Assembly (NCBI RefSeq): GCF_000564855.1
Contig: NZ_AYXG01000215.1
Location: 1-54,693, forward strand
DNA length: 54,693 bases
DNA from: Actinokineospora spheciospongiae
GTDB lineage: Bacteria; Actinomycetota; Actinomycetes; Mycobacteriales; Pseudonocardiaceae
Direction of reading: 5' to 3'
A program made the position numbers and the translations under genes. This document shows, piece after piece, positions 34,928 through 45,886 of this stretch. Position 1 is the first letter of the stretch. Each line of letters opens with the position of its first letter. The notes beneath the pieces were generated by a model, which had not been told where the DNA came from, ran no database searches, and saw only the letters and a list, made by a program, of their open reading frames with translations.

Positions 34928-36166
34928 ATGAGCGCTCCCCAGCCGCCCAACCCGCCGTGGCAGGGCGGGCAGCCCCAGCAGGAGCCGGGGCAGTCCGGAC
35001 CCGAGTACACCGCACCCCCGGGTGACACGGCAGGCGCCGACGGCGTGGAGCGCACCCAGGCGATCCGCCCCGGTCAGCCCGTTCCCGGCCAGGACGAGTC
35101 CGACCGCACCCAGGTCGTGCAGCCGGGGCAGACCGGTGCGCAGCCCGGCGGTGGCGACGCGACCCAGATGGTGCCCCCGGGCTCGGTCCCGCAGTCGCCG
35201 CCGTACGCCCCGCCGCCCAGCGCCGCGGACCTGTCCTCGCCCGCGGGCGGCTTCGGCCAGCCGCCGAACCCGTACGGGCAGCAGCAGCCGGGCCAGTTCG
35301 GCCAGCAGCCGCCGCCCGGGCAGTACGGGCAGCCCCAGCAGCAGAACCCGTACGGCCAGCCCGGCCCGTACGGCCAGCCGCAGGGCGGGTTCGCCCAGCA
35401 GGGCGGCCTCGGCTACGCGCCGCAGATGGGCGGGCAGGGCGCCAACACCGGCGTGATCGCCACGGTCATCCAGGGCGCGGTCGCGCTGCTCGGCCTGATC
35501 AGCCTGATCCTGTCGATCGTGTCGCTGTCGTCGGTGATCAAGTCGGCTTCCTACGACCCGGCCGACGGCTGCGACACGCTCAGCGACCCCGACCTGCGCG
35601 CCTCCTGCGTCTCCGCGGCGAACCGGTACGCCGGTGACGTCGGCGGTGCGAGCGCGCTGAGCGTCATCATCGCCGTCGTCCTGCTGCTGGCCTCGGCCAC
35701 GGCGCTCGCGGGCGCGGTGCTGCTGTTCCTGAAGAAGACCGAGTTCGCGCACCTGCTGGTGCTCGGCGGTGGCGCGGCCCTGCTGGTCCTGTCGATCGTG
35801 CTGGGCGCGTCGTACTACTTCACCGGTGGCGTCATCACGATCCTGGTGTTCGGCCTGCTGATCACGGCCGCGGGCGCGCTGTGGTTCTTCCCGCAGACCA
35901 AGCCGTTCCTGGTGTCGAACCAGCCGCTCGGCGGCCTCGGCGGCGGCCCCAAGCCGCCCGCCGGCCCCGGCGGCTACGGCCAGCCCCAGCAGCACAACCC
36001 GTACGGCCCGCCCCCGGGACAGCAGCAGCACAACCCGTACGGGCAGCAGCAGCCGGGCCAGTTCGGCCAGCAGCCGCCGCCGGGGCAGTACGGGCAGCCG
36101 CAGCAGCAGAACCCCTACGGGCAGCCGCCCGGTGGCCAGCCGCAGCAGCCGCCGCAGCAGTGGTGA
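34928..36166 (+). CDS. pra: Proline/glutamine-rich membrane protein (Pra-like antigen)
   Basis: A 412-residue membrane protein with disordered Pro/Gln/Gly-rich tails on both sides of a four-helix core (membrane segments near residues 175-200, 245-270, 280-305 and 308-330). The loop after the first helix has two cysteines (ADGCDT, RASCVS). It lies between cbs and metB exactly like the proline-rich antigen gene (Rv1078) of M. tuberculosis, the basis of the symbol. ATG 34928 has GTGGAG six bases upstream. Two 29-residue copies of the same repeat flank the core. Role unknown; perhaps an envelope scaffold. Confidence 0.82.
   Translation: MSAPQPPNPPWQGGQPQQEPGQSGPEYTAPPGDTAGADGVERTQAIRPGQPVPGQDESDRTQVVQPGQTGAQPGGGDATQMVPPGSVPQSPPYAPPPSAADLSSPAGGFGQPPNPYGQQQPGQFGQQPPPGQYGQPQQQNPYGQPGPYGQPQGGFAQQGGLGYAPQMGGQGANTGVIATVIQGAVALLGLISLILSIVSLSSVIKSASYDPADGCDTLSDPDLRASCVSAANRYAGDVGGASALSVIIAVVLLLASATALAGAVLLFLKKTEFAHLLVLGGGAALLVLSIVLGASYYFTGGVITILVFGLLITAAGALWFFPQTKPFLVSNQPLGGLGGGPKPPAGPGGYGQPQQHNPYGPPPGQQQHNPYGQQQPGQFGQQPPPGQYGQPQQQNPYGQPPGGQPQQPPQQW
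35267..35355 (+). repeat. 89-bp direct repeat, copy 1 (N-terminal tail of Pra-like protein)
   Basis: Matches 36032-36120 with three differences, all synonymous third-position changes, so both copies encode the same 29 residues (residues 114-142 here). Confidence 0.92.
36032..36120 (+). repeat. 89-bp direct repeat, copy 2 (C-terminal tail of Pra-like protein)
   Basis: Second copy of the 35267-35355 repeat, encoding residues 369-397 in the same frame. Confidence 0.92.
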
Positions 36167-36180
36167 TCCACCAGTCCTCC

Positions 36181-36216
36181 CCGATGGGCCCCGACCGACC
36201 GGTCGGGGCCCATCGG
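36181..36216 (+). terminator. Terminator after the Pra-like gene
   Basis: A perfect 16-bp stem (36181-36196 with 36201-36216) and a 4-base loop, 14 bases after the stop. A smaller stem AGCCC/GGGCT (36223-36237, loop CTTTT) follows. Confidence 0.85.
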
Positions 36217-36292
36217 CGTACTAGCCCCTTTTGGGCTTTCATTCCCCACAGTGGGAAACCTCCCGAATACTGGGCGCCATCCCGTGGACCCG

Positions 36293-36298
36293 TAACCT
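36293..36298 (+). promoter_or_regulatory. -10 box for a leaderless metB transcript
   Basis: TAACCT ends 6 bases before ATG 36305 and no ribosome site is present. Confidence 0.5.
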
Positions 36299-36304
36299 GG
36301 ACAC

Positions 36305-37462
36305 ATGGCTGAAGACACGTCGCGTTGGGGCTTCGAGACCCGGGCTATCCACGCGGGTCAGGACCCGGACCCACGCACCGGAGCGGTCATCGTCCCGATC
36401 TACGCCACCTCCACCTTCGCCCAGGACGGCGTGGGCGGTGTGCGCGACGGCGGCTACGAGTACTCCCGCACCGCGAACCCGACCCGCAGCGCGCTGGAAC
36501 AGGCACTGGCCTCTTTGGAGGGCGGGCGGCACGGGCTGGCCTTCGCCTCCGGCATGGCCGCCGCCGACATCGCGCTGCGGTCGATGACCCGGCCCGGTGA
36601 CCACGTGGTGCTCGGCAGCGACGCCTACGGCGGCACGTTCCGGCTGCTGGACAAGGTCCTGTCGCTGTGGGGCGTGGAGTACACCCCGGTCGAGCTGTCC
36701 GACATCGACGCCACCCGCGCCGCGATCCGGCCGAACACCAAGGTGGTCTGGTCGGAGACGCCGACGAACCCGCTGCTGGGCATCGCCGACATCGCCGCGC
36801 TGGCCGCGGTGTCCGCCGAGGCGGGCGCCAAGCTGGTCATCGACAACACCTTCGCCACCCCGTACCTGCAGTCCCCGTTGGGCCTGGGCGCCGACGTGGT
36901 GCTGCACTCCACCACCAAGTACCTCGGCGGGCACTCCGACGTGGTCGGCGGCGCGCTGATCACCTCCGACGACGAGCTGCACGAGAAGTTCGCGTTCCTG
37001 CGCAACGCCGCGGGCGCGGTGCCCAGCCCGTTCGACTCCTGGCTGGTGCTGCGCGGGGCGAAGACGCTGGCGCTGCGGATGGAGCGGCACAGCGACAACG
37101 CCGAGCGCGTGGTCGAGGCGCTGCTCAGCCACGACAAGGTCACCAAGGTCTACTACCCGGGCCTGGTCGACCACCCCGGGCACGAGATCGCCGCGAAGCA
37201 GATGCGCCGCTTCGGCGGCATGGTCTCCTTCGCGGTGCAGGGCGGCGAGCGGGCCGCGCTGGACATCGCGGCGCGGACGAAGCTGTTCATCCTGGGCGAG
37301 TCGCTCGGCGGCATCGAGTCGCTGATCGAGCACCCGGGCAAGATGACCCACGCGAGCACCGCCGGGTCGCCGTTGCAGGTGGCCGGGGACATCCTGCGCA
37401 TCTCGGTCGGCATCGAGGACAGCACCGACCTGGTCGGCGACCTGCTCTACGCCCTCGACTGA
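36305..37462 (+). CDS. metB: Cystathionine gamma-synthase/lyase (MetB type)
   Basis: A 385-residue PLP enzyme of the Cys/Met metabolism family. The PLP lysine is in LHSTTKYLGGHSD, the substrate-binding stretch is YEYSRTANPTRSALE, and VWSETPTNPLL and VIDNTFATPYLQSP are family hallmarks. In actinobacteria such enzymes make cystathionine from an activated homoserine or split it; sequence alone does not decide. With cbs two genes upstream it completes transsulfuration. It is read from a probable leaderless start and ends before a very strong terminator. The position matches Rv1079 (metB). Confidence 0.92.
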   Translation: MAEDTSRWGFETRAIHAGQDPDPRTGAVIVPIYATSTFAQDGVGGVRDGGYEYSRTANPTRSALEQALASLEGGRHGLAFASGMAAADIALRSMTRPGDHVVLGSDAYGGTFRLLDKVLSLWGVEYTPVELSDIDATRAAIRPNTKVVWSETPTNPLLGIADIAALAAVSAEAGAKLVIDNTFATPYLQSPLGLGADVVLHSTTKYLGGHSDVVGGALITSDDELHEKFAFLRNAAGAVPSPFDSWLVLRGAKTLALRMERHSDNAERVVEALLSHDKVTKVYYPGLVDHPGHEIAAKQMRRFGGMVSFAVQGGERAALDIAARTKLFILGESLGGIESLIEHPGKMTHASTAGSPLQVAGDILRISVGIEDSTDLVGDLLYALD

Positions 37463-37470
37463 GGCTCCGC

Positions 37471-37518
37471 ACACGTGAAGAGGCCCCCGTCCTGGTGGAC
37501 GGGGGCCTCTTCACGTGT
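37471..37518. terminator. Strong bidirectional terminator after metB
   Basis: A perfect 21-bp stem (37471-37491 with 37498-37518) with a 6-base loop lies between the rightward metB and the leftward small gene, and can serve both. Confidence 0.92.
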
Positions 37519-37520
37519 GT

Positions 37521-37787
37521 TCAGGGACTGACCTGGCGGAGCCGGTCGATGCCCGCGCCCGGGTCGGCGCCGGGCTCGTGGCCGGTCGGCTCCGGGGCCC
37601 GGGGCAGGTCGTCGGGGTCGAGGCAGCCGCCGACCAGCTCGACCTGGGAGCCGCGCTGGACGTACTCGCCCGCGGTCGCGCAGCCCGCGCTGCCGACGGT
37701 GAACACCGCCACGCCCGCCAGGGTGAGCGCCGCCGCGGCCGCGGAGGCCAAGGCCACCGCTCCCGTCGATCGTGTGCCGCGCGCCAT
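37521..37787 (-). CDS. Small exported or membrane-anchored protein
   Basis: An 88-residue protein with one hydrophobic segment (VALASAAAAALTLAGVAVFTV) and a short extracytoplasmic tail with two cysteines (SAGCATAGEY, VGGCLDPDDLP) that could pair, ending in a Pro/Gly/Asp-rich stretch. No family recognised. It begins at ATG 37787 and ends 2 bases from the strong terminator, so it is a complete single gene. It is the first gene of the block inserted between metB and greA relative to mycobacteria. Confidence 0.65.
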   Translation of the reverse strand: MARGTRSTGAVALASAAAAALTLAGVAVFTVGSAGCATAGEYVQRGSQVELVGGCLDPDDLPRAPEPTGHEPGADPGAGIDRLRQVSP

Positions 37788-37875
37788 GCCACTCGCTCCC
37801 GGTTCCGGACTTCTTCACCGGGAGCCTACTCCCCGGTCGGTTCAGGCACCTGAGGAGTGGCTGAGACGGCCCGGC

Positions 37876-40917
<3,042 letters not shown>

Positions 40918-40952
40918 CGAGGCCCCCACCCTAGGTGCGGGTGGGGGCCTCG
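40918..40952 (-). terminator. Terminator after greA
   Basis: A perfect 14-bp stem (40918-40931 with 40939-40952) and a 7-base loop, 14 bases beyond the greA stop. Confidence 0.88.
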
Positions 40953-40966
40953 ATCAAGCTCACGAC

Positions 40967-41455
40967 TCAGCCCTCGTACGGCACGGCCTTGTTCAGGGCC
41001 ACCTTCTGGATCTTGCCGTTGGGGAGCGCGTACTCGCGGGTCTCGCCCTCCTTGGCGCCCAGCAGCGCGCGGCCGAGGGGCGACTCGGGGGAGTAGACCT
41101 CGATCGAGCCCTCGCCGCCCTCCTCGCGGGTGGCGAGGAGGAAGGTCTCGTCCTCGTCGTCGCCCTCGTAGCGCACGGTCAGGACCATGCCGGGGCCCGC
41201 GATGCCGTTGGCGGGGGGCGTCTCGCCGACCTTGGCCCCGCGCAGGAGCTCCTGGAGGTGGCGGATGCGGGCCTCCTGCTGGCCCTGCTCCTCGCGGGCG
41301 GCGTGGTAGCCGCCGTTCTCCTTGAGGTCGCCTTCCTCGCGGCTGGTGTTGATCTTCTGCGCGATGACCGGGCGGTTCTCAATCAGCTCGTCGAGCTCCT
41401 GCTTGAGCCGGTTGTAGGCCTCCTGGGTAAGCCAGGTCACCTGGGTGTCGCTCAC
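40967..41455 (-). CDS. greA: Transcription elongation factor GreA
   Basis: A 162-residue factor that rescues stalled RNA polymerase by stimulating transcript cleavage. The N-terminal coiled coil runs from [17 protein letters not shown] to about residue 75, with the acidic tip [14 protein letters not shown] that reaches the active site. The C-terminal domain follows ([16 protein letters not shown], then [12 protein letters not shown]). GTG 41455 is chosen because relatives start SDTQVTWLT and GAGGAG lies 9 bases upstream; GTG 41461 and TTG 41464 are possible. The position matches Rv1080c. Confidence 0.94.
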   Translation of the reverse strand: MSDTQVTWLTQEAYNRLKQELDELIENRPVIAQKINTSREEGDLKENGGYHAAREEQGQQEARIRHLQELLRGAKVGETPPANGIAGPGMVLTVRYEGDDEDETFLLATREEGGEGSIEVYSPESPLGRALLGAKEGETREYALPNGKIQKVALNKAVPYEG

Positions 41456-41484
41456 GGTCACCAACTCCTCGTCGTACCAGGCAG

Positions 41485-41510
41485 TCCCGGGTTTCGTGGT
41501 ACACCCGGGA
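41485..41510 (-). promoter_or_regulatory. Hairpin in the greA leader
   Basis: An 8-bp perfect stem TCCCGGGT/ACCCGGGA (41485-41492 with 41503-41510) and a 10-base loop lie 30 to 55 bases before the greA start. It is not followed by a T-run and could be an operator or a leader structure. Confidence 0.4.
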
Positions 41511-41513
41511 TGT

Positions 41514-41541
41514 GAAAAACACGGCCCGCCTAGGGGCCGTG
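41514..41541 (-). terminator. Rho-independent terminator before greA
   Basis: On the minus strand an 8-bp perfect stem (41541-41534 with 41527-41520) with a 6-base loop is followed at once by TTTTT. It would stop transcripts from the DUF4307 gene before greA. Confidence 0.75.
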
Positions 41542-41579
41542 CAGATGAATCAGAATACCATGCCTGCGCGTGCTAAATA

Positions 41580-41601
41580 GCCCGAAATGTCCGTTTCGGG
41601 C
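41580..41601 (-). terminator. Stem-loop after the DUF4307 gene
   Basis: GCCCGAAA/TTTCGGGC (8 bp, 6-base loop) starts 17 bases beyond the DUF4307 stop. With the next hairpin it forms a tandem terminator. Confidence 0.65.
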
Positions 41602-41617
41602 CTGCTCGGCGCGGAGT

Positions 41618-42058
41618 TCACCCCGTTGGCGGCTGACCTGTGGACAGGTAGGCGGGCACCTGGTAGGAGCAGCCGAACACGTCGGCCGTGACCGGCTCGG
41701 ACGTGCTGCGGATGACCGTCGACACCCGCGACACCTCCGGTCCGGCGGGCACCAGCACCTCCTTGCGGCCGCCCTCGTTGCCGTCGATGCCCCGGGTGCG
41801 CACCACGCACACGGCGGGCCGCTCCGGGGTCGCGCGGGTCACCTCGAAGGTCAGCCGCATCCGGTTGTCCGGCAGGTTCTCGAACGCGGCCCGCTCGGTC
41901 TCGATCGGCGCGGACCCCAGGTTGGTGTAGGCCAGCCACGCGACGACCGCGCCGAGCGCCAGCCCGCAGGCGGTCAGCACCACGACGGTCCGCCGCGACC
42001 GGGGTGCCTTCGCCTTGCCGTAGCGGCCCTCCGGGAGGCCCCGGGTCGCCGTGCTCAT
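41618..42058 (-). CDS. DUF4307-domain membrane-anchored protein
   Basis: A 146-residue protein with a basic N-terminus ([12 protein letters not shown]), one membrane segment ([20 protein letters not shown]) and an extracytoplasmic beta domain with two cysteines ([20 protein letters not shown]). It is the DUF4307 family, found next to greA and mca across actinobacteria (Rv1081c in M. tuberculosis). It starts at ATG 42058 and is divergent from mca. Function unknown; the conserved place beside mca hints at an envelope or redox role. Confidence 0.85.
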   Translation of the reverse strand: MSTATRGLPEGRYGKAKAPRSRRTVVVLTACGLALGAVVAWLAYTNLGSAPIETERAAFENLPDNRMRLTFEVTRATPERPAVCVVRTRGIDGNEGGRKEVLVPAGPEVSRVSTVIRSTSEPVTADVFGCSYQVPAYLSTGQPPTG

Positions 42059-42194
42059 CGTGCGGTCACCGACATACTGGGAGCCTCCTGCGGCCGCGGT
42101 CCTCCCGGCGGGAACAATGGGGCCCGCGCGGAGCGTTGCGAATCGAGTATCCGCTGCGCGCGGGATCACAGAGCAACAGGGGGCTGGAGAGGTC

Positions 42195-43076
42195 ATGGCG
42201 GAGAAGCTTCGGTTGATGGCGGTGCACGCCCACCCCGACGACGAGTCGAGCAAGGGCGCCGCGACCATGGCGCGGTACGTGTCCGAGGGGCACGAGGTGA
42301 TGGTGGTGACCTGCACGGGGGGCGAGCGGGGCGACATCCTCAACCCGGCGATGGACCGGCCGGAGATCACCGCCGACATCCACGCCGTGCGGCAGCAGGA
42401 GATGGCCAAGGCCGCCGAGATCCTCGGCGTGCGGCACCGCTGGCTGGGCTTCGTCGACTCGGGCCTGCCCGAGGGCGACCCGCTGCCGCCGCTGCCGGAG
42501 GGCTGCTTCGCGCTGGTGCCGCTGGAGGAGTCGGTGCCGCCGCTGGTGCGCGAGATCCGCGAGTTCCGCCCGCACGTCGTGATCACCTACGACGAGAACG
42601 GCGGCTACCCGCACCCGGACCACATCCGCTGCCACGAGGTGTCCGTCGCCGCCTTCGACGCCGCGGGCGACCCGGACCTGCACCCGGAGGCGGGCGAGCC
42701 GTGGCAGCCGCTGAAGCTGTACTACTCGCACGGGTTCTCCCGGGCCCGGATCGCCGCGGTCCACGAGGCGCTGCTGGCCGCGGGCCTGGAGTCGCCGTAC
42801 CAGGAGTGGCTGGACAACTGGTCGACCGACCGCGGTGACATCGCCGACCGGGTCACCAGCCGGGTCGAGTGCGCCGACTTCTTCGAGGTCCGCGACGCCG
42901 CGCTGCTCGCGCACGCCACCCAGATCGACCCGAACAGCCGCTGGTTCGCCGTGCCGATGGAGATCCAGCGGCAGGTGTGGCCGTTCGAGGAGTACGAGCT
43001 GGTCCGGTCGCTGGTCGACAGCACGCTGCCGGAGGACGACCTGTTCTCGGGGCTGCGGGAGAAGGCCGCCTTGTGA
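42195..43076 (+). CDS. mca: Mycothiol S-conjugate amidase
   Basis: A 293-residue zinc amidase that cuts mycothiol S-conjugates, freeing a mercapturic acid for export and so removing toxins. The zinc motif is [13 protein letters not shown] (His-Pro-Asp-Asp, residues about 10-16), with the second zinc His in [13 protein letters not shown]. The long form with [16 protein letters not shown] and the C-terminal DNWSTDR and IDPNSRWF segments fits Mca rather than the deacetylase MshB. ATG 42195 has GGAGAGG upstream. It shows that the organism makes mycothiol. It overlaps the next gene by 4 bases. Confidence 0.94.
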   Translation: MAEKLRLMAVHAHPDDESSKGAATMARYVSEGHEVMVVTCTGGERGDILNPAMDRPEITADIHAVRQQEMAKAAEILGVRHRWLGFVDSGLPEGDPLPPLPEGCFALVPLEESVPPLVREIREFRPHVVITYDENGGYPHPDHIRCHEVSVAAFDAAGDPDLHPEAGEPWQPLKLYYSHGFSRARIAAVHEALLAAGLESPYQEWLDNWSTDRGDIADRVTSRVECADFFEVRDAALLAHATQIDPNSRWFAVPMEIQRQVWPFEEYELVRSLVDSTLPEDDLFSGLREKAAL

Positions 43077-43369
43077 CGTTTACCGTGGACACCGTGATCG
43101 CCGCCCCGGACGCCTCGCTGTACGTCGCCCAGACCACCCCCGCCCCGCCCGCCGGTCCGGCCGACCCGGGCGGGCAGGGGGAGGACTTCGGCAAGTCCTC
43201 CCCGCTGGGCTTCCTCATCCTGGTGCTGTTCTTCGTGGCGGTCGCGTTCCTGATCCGCTCGATGACCAAGCACCTCAAGCGGCTCCCGGCCAGCTTCGAC
43301 GAGCCGGTCGCCGACAAGTCGGCGGACGCGGACGAGGCGGACTCGGGGACCGGCTCCAAGCCCGCCTGA
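43073..43369 (+). CDS. Small membrane protein downstream of mca
   Basis: A 98-residue protein with an N-terminal outside part (about 45 residues, Pro-rich), one membrane segment ([18 protein letters not shown]) and a cytoplasmic tail of mixed charge ([10 protein letters not shown], then an acidic run). It begins at GTG 43073 overlapping the mca stop, so it is co-translated. A similar small gene follows mca in mycobacteria (Rv1083). No known function; probably tied to mycothiol conjugate handling by position. Confidence 0.78.
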   Translation: MTFTVDTVIAAPDASLYVAQTTPAPPAGPADPGGQGEDFGKSSPLGFLILVLFFVAVAFLIRSMTKHLKRLPASFDEPVADKSADADEADSGTGSKPA

Positions 43370-43372
43370 GCG

Positions 43373-45886
43373 TCACAGCCGCGGGTCCACCGGTTCGGAC
43401 TCCATGGCCAGGACCGCGAACACGCACTCGTGCACCCGCCACAGCGGCTCGCCCGCGGCGACGCGGTCCAGGGCCGCCAGGCCCAGGGCGTACTCGCGCA
43501 GCGCCAGCGACCGCTTGTGCGCGACGTTGCGCTTGCGCAGCCGGTCCAGGTGGTCGGGGTAGTCCGGCCCGTAGATGATCCGCAGGTACTCCGGTCCGCG
43601 GACCTTCACCCCCGGCTGCACCAGGTCGCGGCCCGCGCCGACGAGGTTCGCCGCGGGCTTGACCACCATGCCCTCACCGCCCGCCGCGGTCAGCGCTTCC
43701 CACCACGCGGTGCCCTCGGCCACCGACTCCGGTGAGCCGGTGTCGACGGCGATGCGCCGGGTCTCGGCGAACAGCGGGTCGACCGCGCGCAGCCGGTCGG
43801 CGACGCCCAGGTGCCACAGGTGCGGCTGCCGGTGGTGGGTCGCCCCCTCCGAAGCCAACACCTGGAACGGCGCCAGCCGAACGCCGTCGAGGCCGGTCGT
43901 GGGCGCGCAGTAGCGGCGGTAGGCGTCGCGGAAGCCGACCGCGTTGTCCGCGCGGCGGGAGGTGCGGGCGAGCAGGTCCGCCACGCCCACGCCCCGCCCG
44001 GCCGCGGCGGCCAGCGCCGACACCGCGGGCGGCAGCACCGCCGTGGCCGCCGCGCCGACGGCCGCGTACTGGTCGGTGATCAGCTCGCGGGCCTTGGCGT
44101 TCCACGGCATCAGCTCCGCGTCGAGCAGCAGCCAGTCGGTGCCCAGTTCCTCCCACAGCCCCGCCGCGGTCACCGCCGAGCGCACCCGGGCCAGCAGTTC
44201 GGCGGTCAGCGGCTCGTCGAAGAACGAGCGGCCGGTCCGGGTGTGCACGGCGCCGTCGCCCTCGATGTCGAAGCGGCGCGGGGCCACCGAGGGGTCTCGG
44301 GTGACCAGGACGACCGCGCGGGAGCCCATGTGCTTCTCCTCGCACAGCACCTCCCGTACCCCGCGGGCGTGGAAGCCCGCGAACGCCTCCGCCGGGTGCT
44401 CCAGCAGGTCCCCGTCCCCGTGTGCCTCGGTGGGCGCCATCGTCGGCGGTAGGTACAGCAGCCAGCGCGGGTCGACGGCGAAGCGGCTCATCACCTCCAG
44501 CGCCGCCGCGGCCTGGTCGCCGCGCACGGTCACCTTGCCCTGCACGGCCGTTTCCACGACCCGCTTGCCCAGCACGTCGTCCAGGGCGAGCTGCCGGGGC
44601 GGGCGGGTCGGGGTCAGCGGGCGGGTCGGCTCGTACCAGGTTTCGCGCGCCTCGACCGAGACGACCTCGCGCTCCGGGTAGCGCAGCGCGGTCAGCTTCC
44701 CGCCGAACACGCACCCGGTGTCCAGGCACATGGTCCCGTTGACCCACTCGACCTCCGGGGTCGGCGTGTGTCCATAGAGGACTATCGCGGCGCCGCGGTA
44801 GTCCTCCGCCCATGGGTAGCGCACCGGCAGGCCGTACTCGTCGGTCTCACCGGTCGTGTCGCCGTAGAGGGCGAAGCTGCGCACCTTGCCCGACGCGCGG
44901 CCGTGGTAGTGCTCGGGCAACCCGGCGTGCGCGACGACGAGCCTGCCGCCGTCGAGGACGTAGTGCGCGATCAGGGTGTCGCAGAACTTCCGCGCCGCCG
45001 CGACGAAATCCGGGTCCTCGGCCTCCAGTTGCGCGAGCGACTCGGCCAAGCCGTGCGCGACCTTGACGTTGCGGCCGTCGAGGGCGCGCACCAGCTTCTG
45101 CTCGTGGTTGCCGCACACCGCGAACGCGTCGCCGTCGCCGACCATGCCCATCGCCAGCCGCAGCACCCCCGGGGTGTCCGGGCCGCGGTCGACGAGGTCG
45201 CCGACGAACACCGCGCGCCTGCCGCCGGGGTGCGTGGCCCCGACCGGGCGGCCCCGGTCGTCGCGGCGCAGCCGGTAGCCCAGCTCGCCGAGCAGGTCCT
45301 CCAACTCGGCGCGGCAGCCGTGCACGTCGCCGATGACGTCGAACGGGCCGGTCTCGTGCCGCAGGTCGTTGCGCAGCCGCTCGGTGCTGAACACGGCCGC
45401 GTCGACCTGCTCTTGCCCGCGCAGGTGGTGCACGCGGCGGAACCCCTCGCGGTGCAGGCCGGGCAGCGAGCGCCGGAGCTGGGCGACGTGCCGCTTGACC
45501 ACGTGCGGGCCGAAGTCGCGGTCCGGGCGGTCGGCGTTGCGCTCCTGGCAGACCCGCTCGGGCAGGTCCAGCACCACCGCGACCGGCATGACGTGGTTGT
45601 CGCGGGCCAGTTTCACCAGCTCCGCGCGCCCCTCGCGCTGCACGTTGGTCGCGTCCACCACGGTGACCAGCCCCCGCCGCAAACGCTTGCCCGCGACGTG
45701 GTGCAGCGCGTCGAACGCGTCGGCCGAGGCGGCCTGGTCGTTCTCGTCGTCGCTGACCAGGCCGCGGAAGAAGTCGCTGGAGAGCACCTGCGTCGTGGCG
45801 AAGTGCTTGCGGGCGAAGGTCGACTTGCCGGACCCGGAGGCGCCGACGAGCACCACCAGCGCCATGTCGGGGATCAGCAGCTCCAT
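43373..45886 (-). CDS. pnkp: Polynucleotide kinase-phosphatase (Pnkp), RNA repair enzyme
   Basis: An 837-residue three-module RNA repair enzyme. Module 1 is a 5'-OH kinase with the P-loop GASGSGKST (Lys21, Ser22). Module 2 is a 2',3'-phosphatase of the binuclear metallophosphoesterase type: IGDVHGC (Asp188, His190), GDLVDRG (Asp234) and CGNHE (Asn261). Module 3 is a ligase-like adenylyltransferase with nucleotidyl Lys519 in EEKHMGSR. Arrangement and residue numbers closely match Clostridium thermocellum Pnkp. ATG 45886 shares one base with the Hen1 stop (TGATG), so the two are coupled. It is convergent with the mca operon. Confidence 0.94.
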   Translation of the reverse strand: MELLIPDMALVVLVGASGSGKSTFARKHFATTQVLSSDFFRGLVSDDENDQAASADAFDALHHVAGKRLRRGLVTVVDATNVQREGRAELVKLARDNHVMPVAVVLDLPERVCQERNADRPDRDFGPHVVKRHVAQLRRSLPGLHREGFRRVHHLRGQEQVDAAVFSTERLRNDLRHETGPFDVIGDVHGCRAELEDLLGELGYRLRRDDRGRPVGATHPGGRRAVFVGDLVDRGPDTPGVLRLAMGMVGDGDAFAVCGNHEQKLVRALDGRNVKVAHGLAESLAQLEAEDPDFVAAARKFCDTLIAHYVLDGGRLVVAHAGLPEHYHGRASGKVRSFALYGDTTGETDEYGLPVRYPWAEDYRGAAIVLYGHTPTPEVEWVNGTMCLDTGCVFGGKLTALRYPEREVVSVEARETWYEPTRPLTPTRPPRQLALDDVLGKRVVETAVQGKVTVRGDQAAAALEVMSRFAVDPRWLLYLPPTMAPTEAHGDGDLLEHPAEAFAGFHARGVREVLCEEKHMGSRAVVLVTRDPSVAPRRFDIEGDGAVHTRTGRSFFDEPLTAELLARVRSAVTAAGLWEELGTDWLLLDAELMPWNAKARELITDQYAAVGAAATAVLPPAVSALAAAAGRGVGVADLLARTSRRADNAVGFRDAYRRYCAPTTGLDGVRLAPFQVLASEGATHHRQPHLWHLGVADRLRAVDPLFAETRRIAVDTGSPESVAEGTAWWEALTAAGGEGMVVKPAANLVGAGRDLVQPGVKVRGPEYLRIIYGPDYPDHLDRLRKRNVAHKRSLALREYALGLAALDRVAAGEPLWRVHECVFAVLAMESEPVDPRL

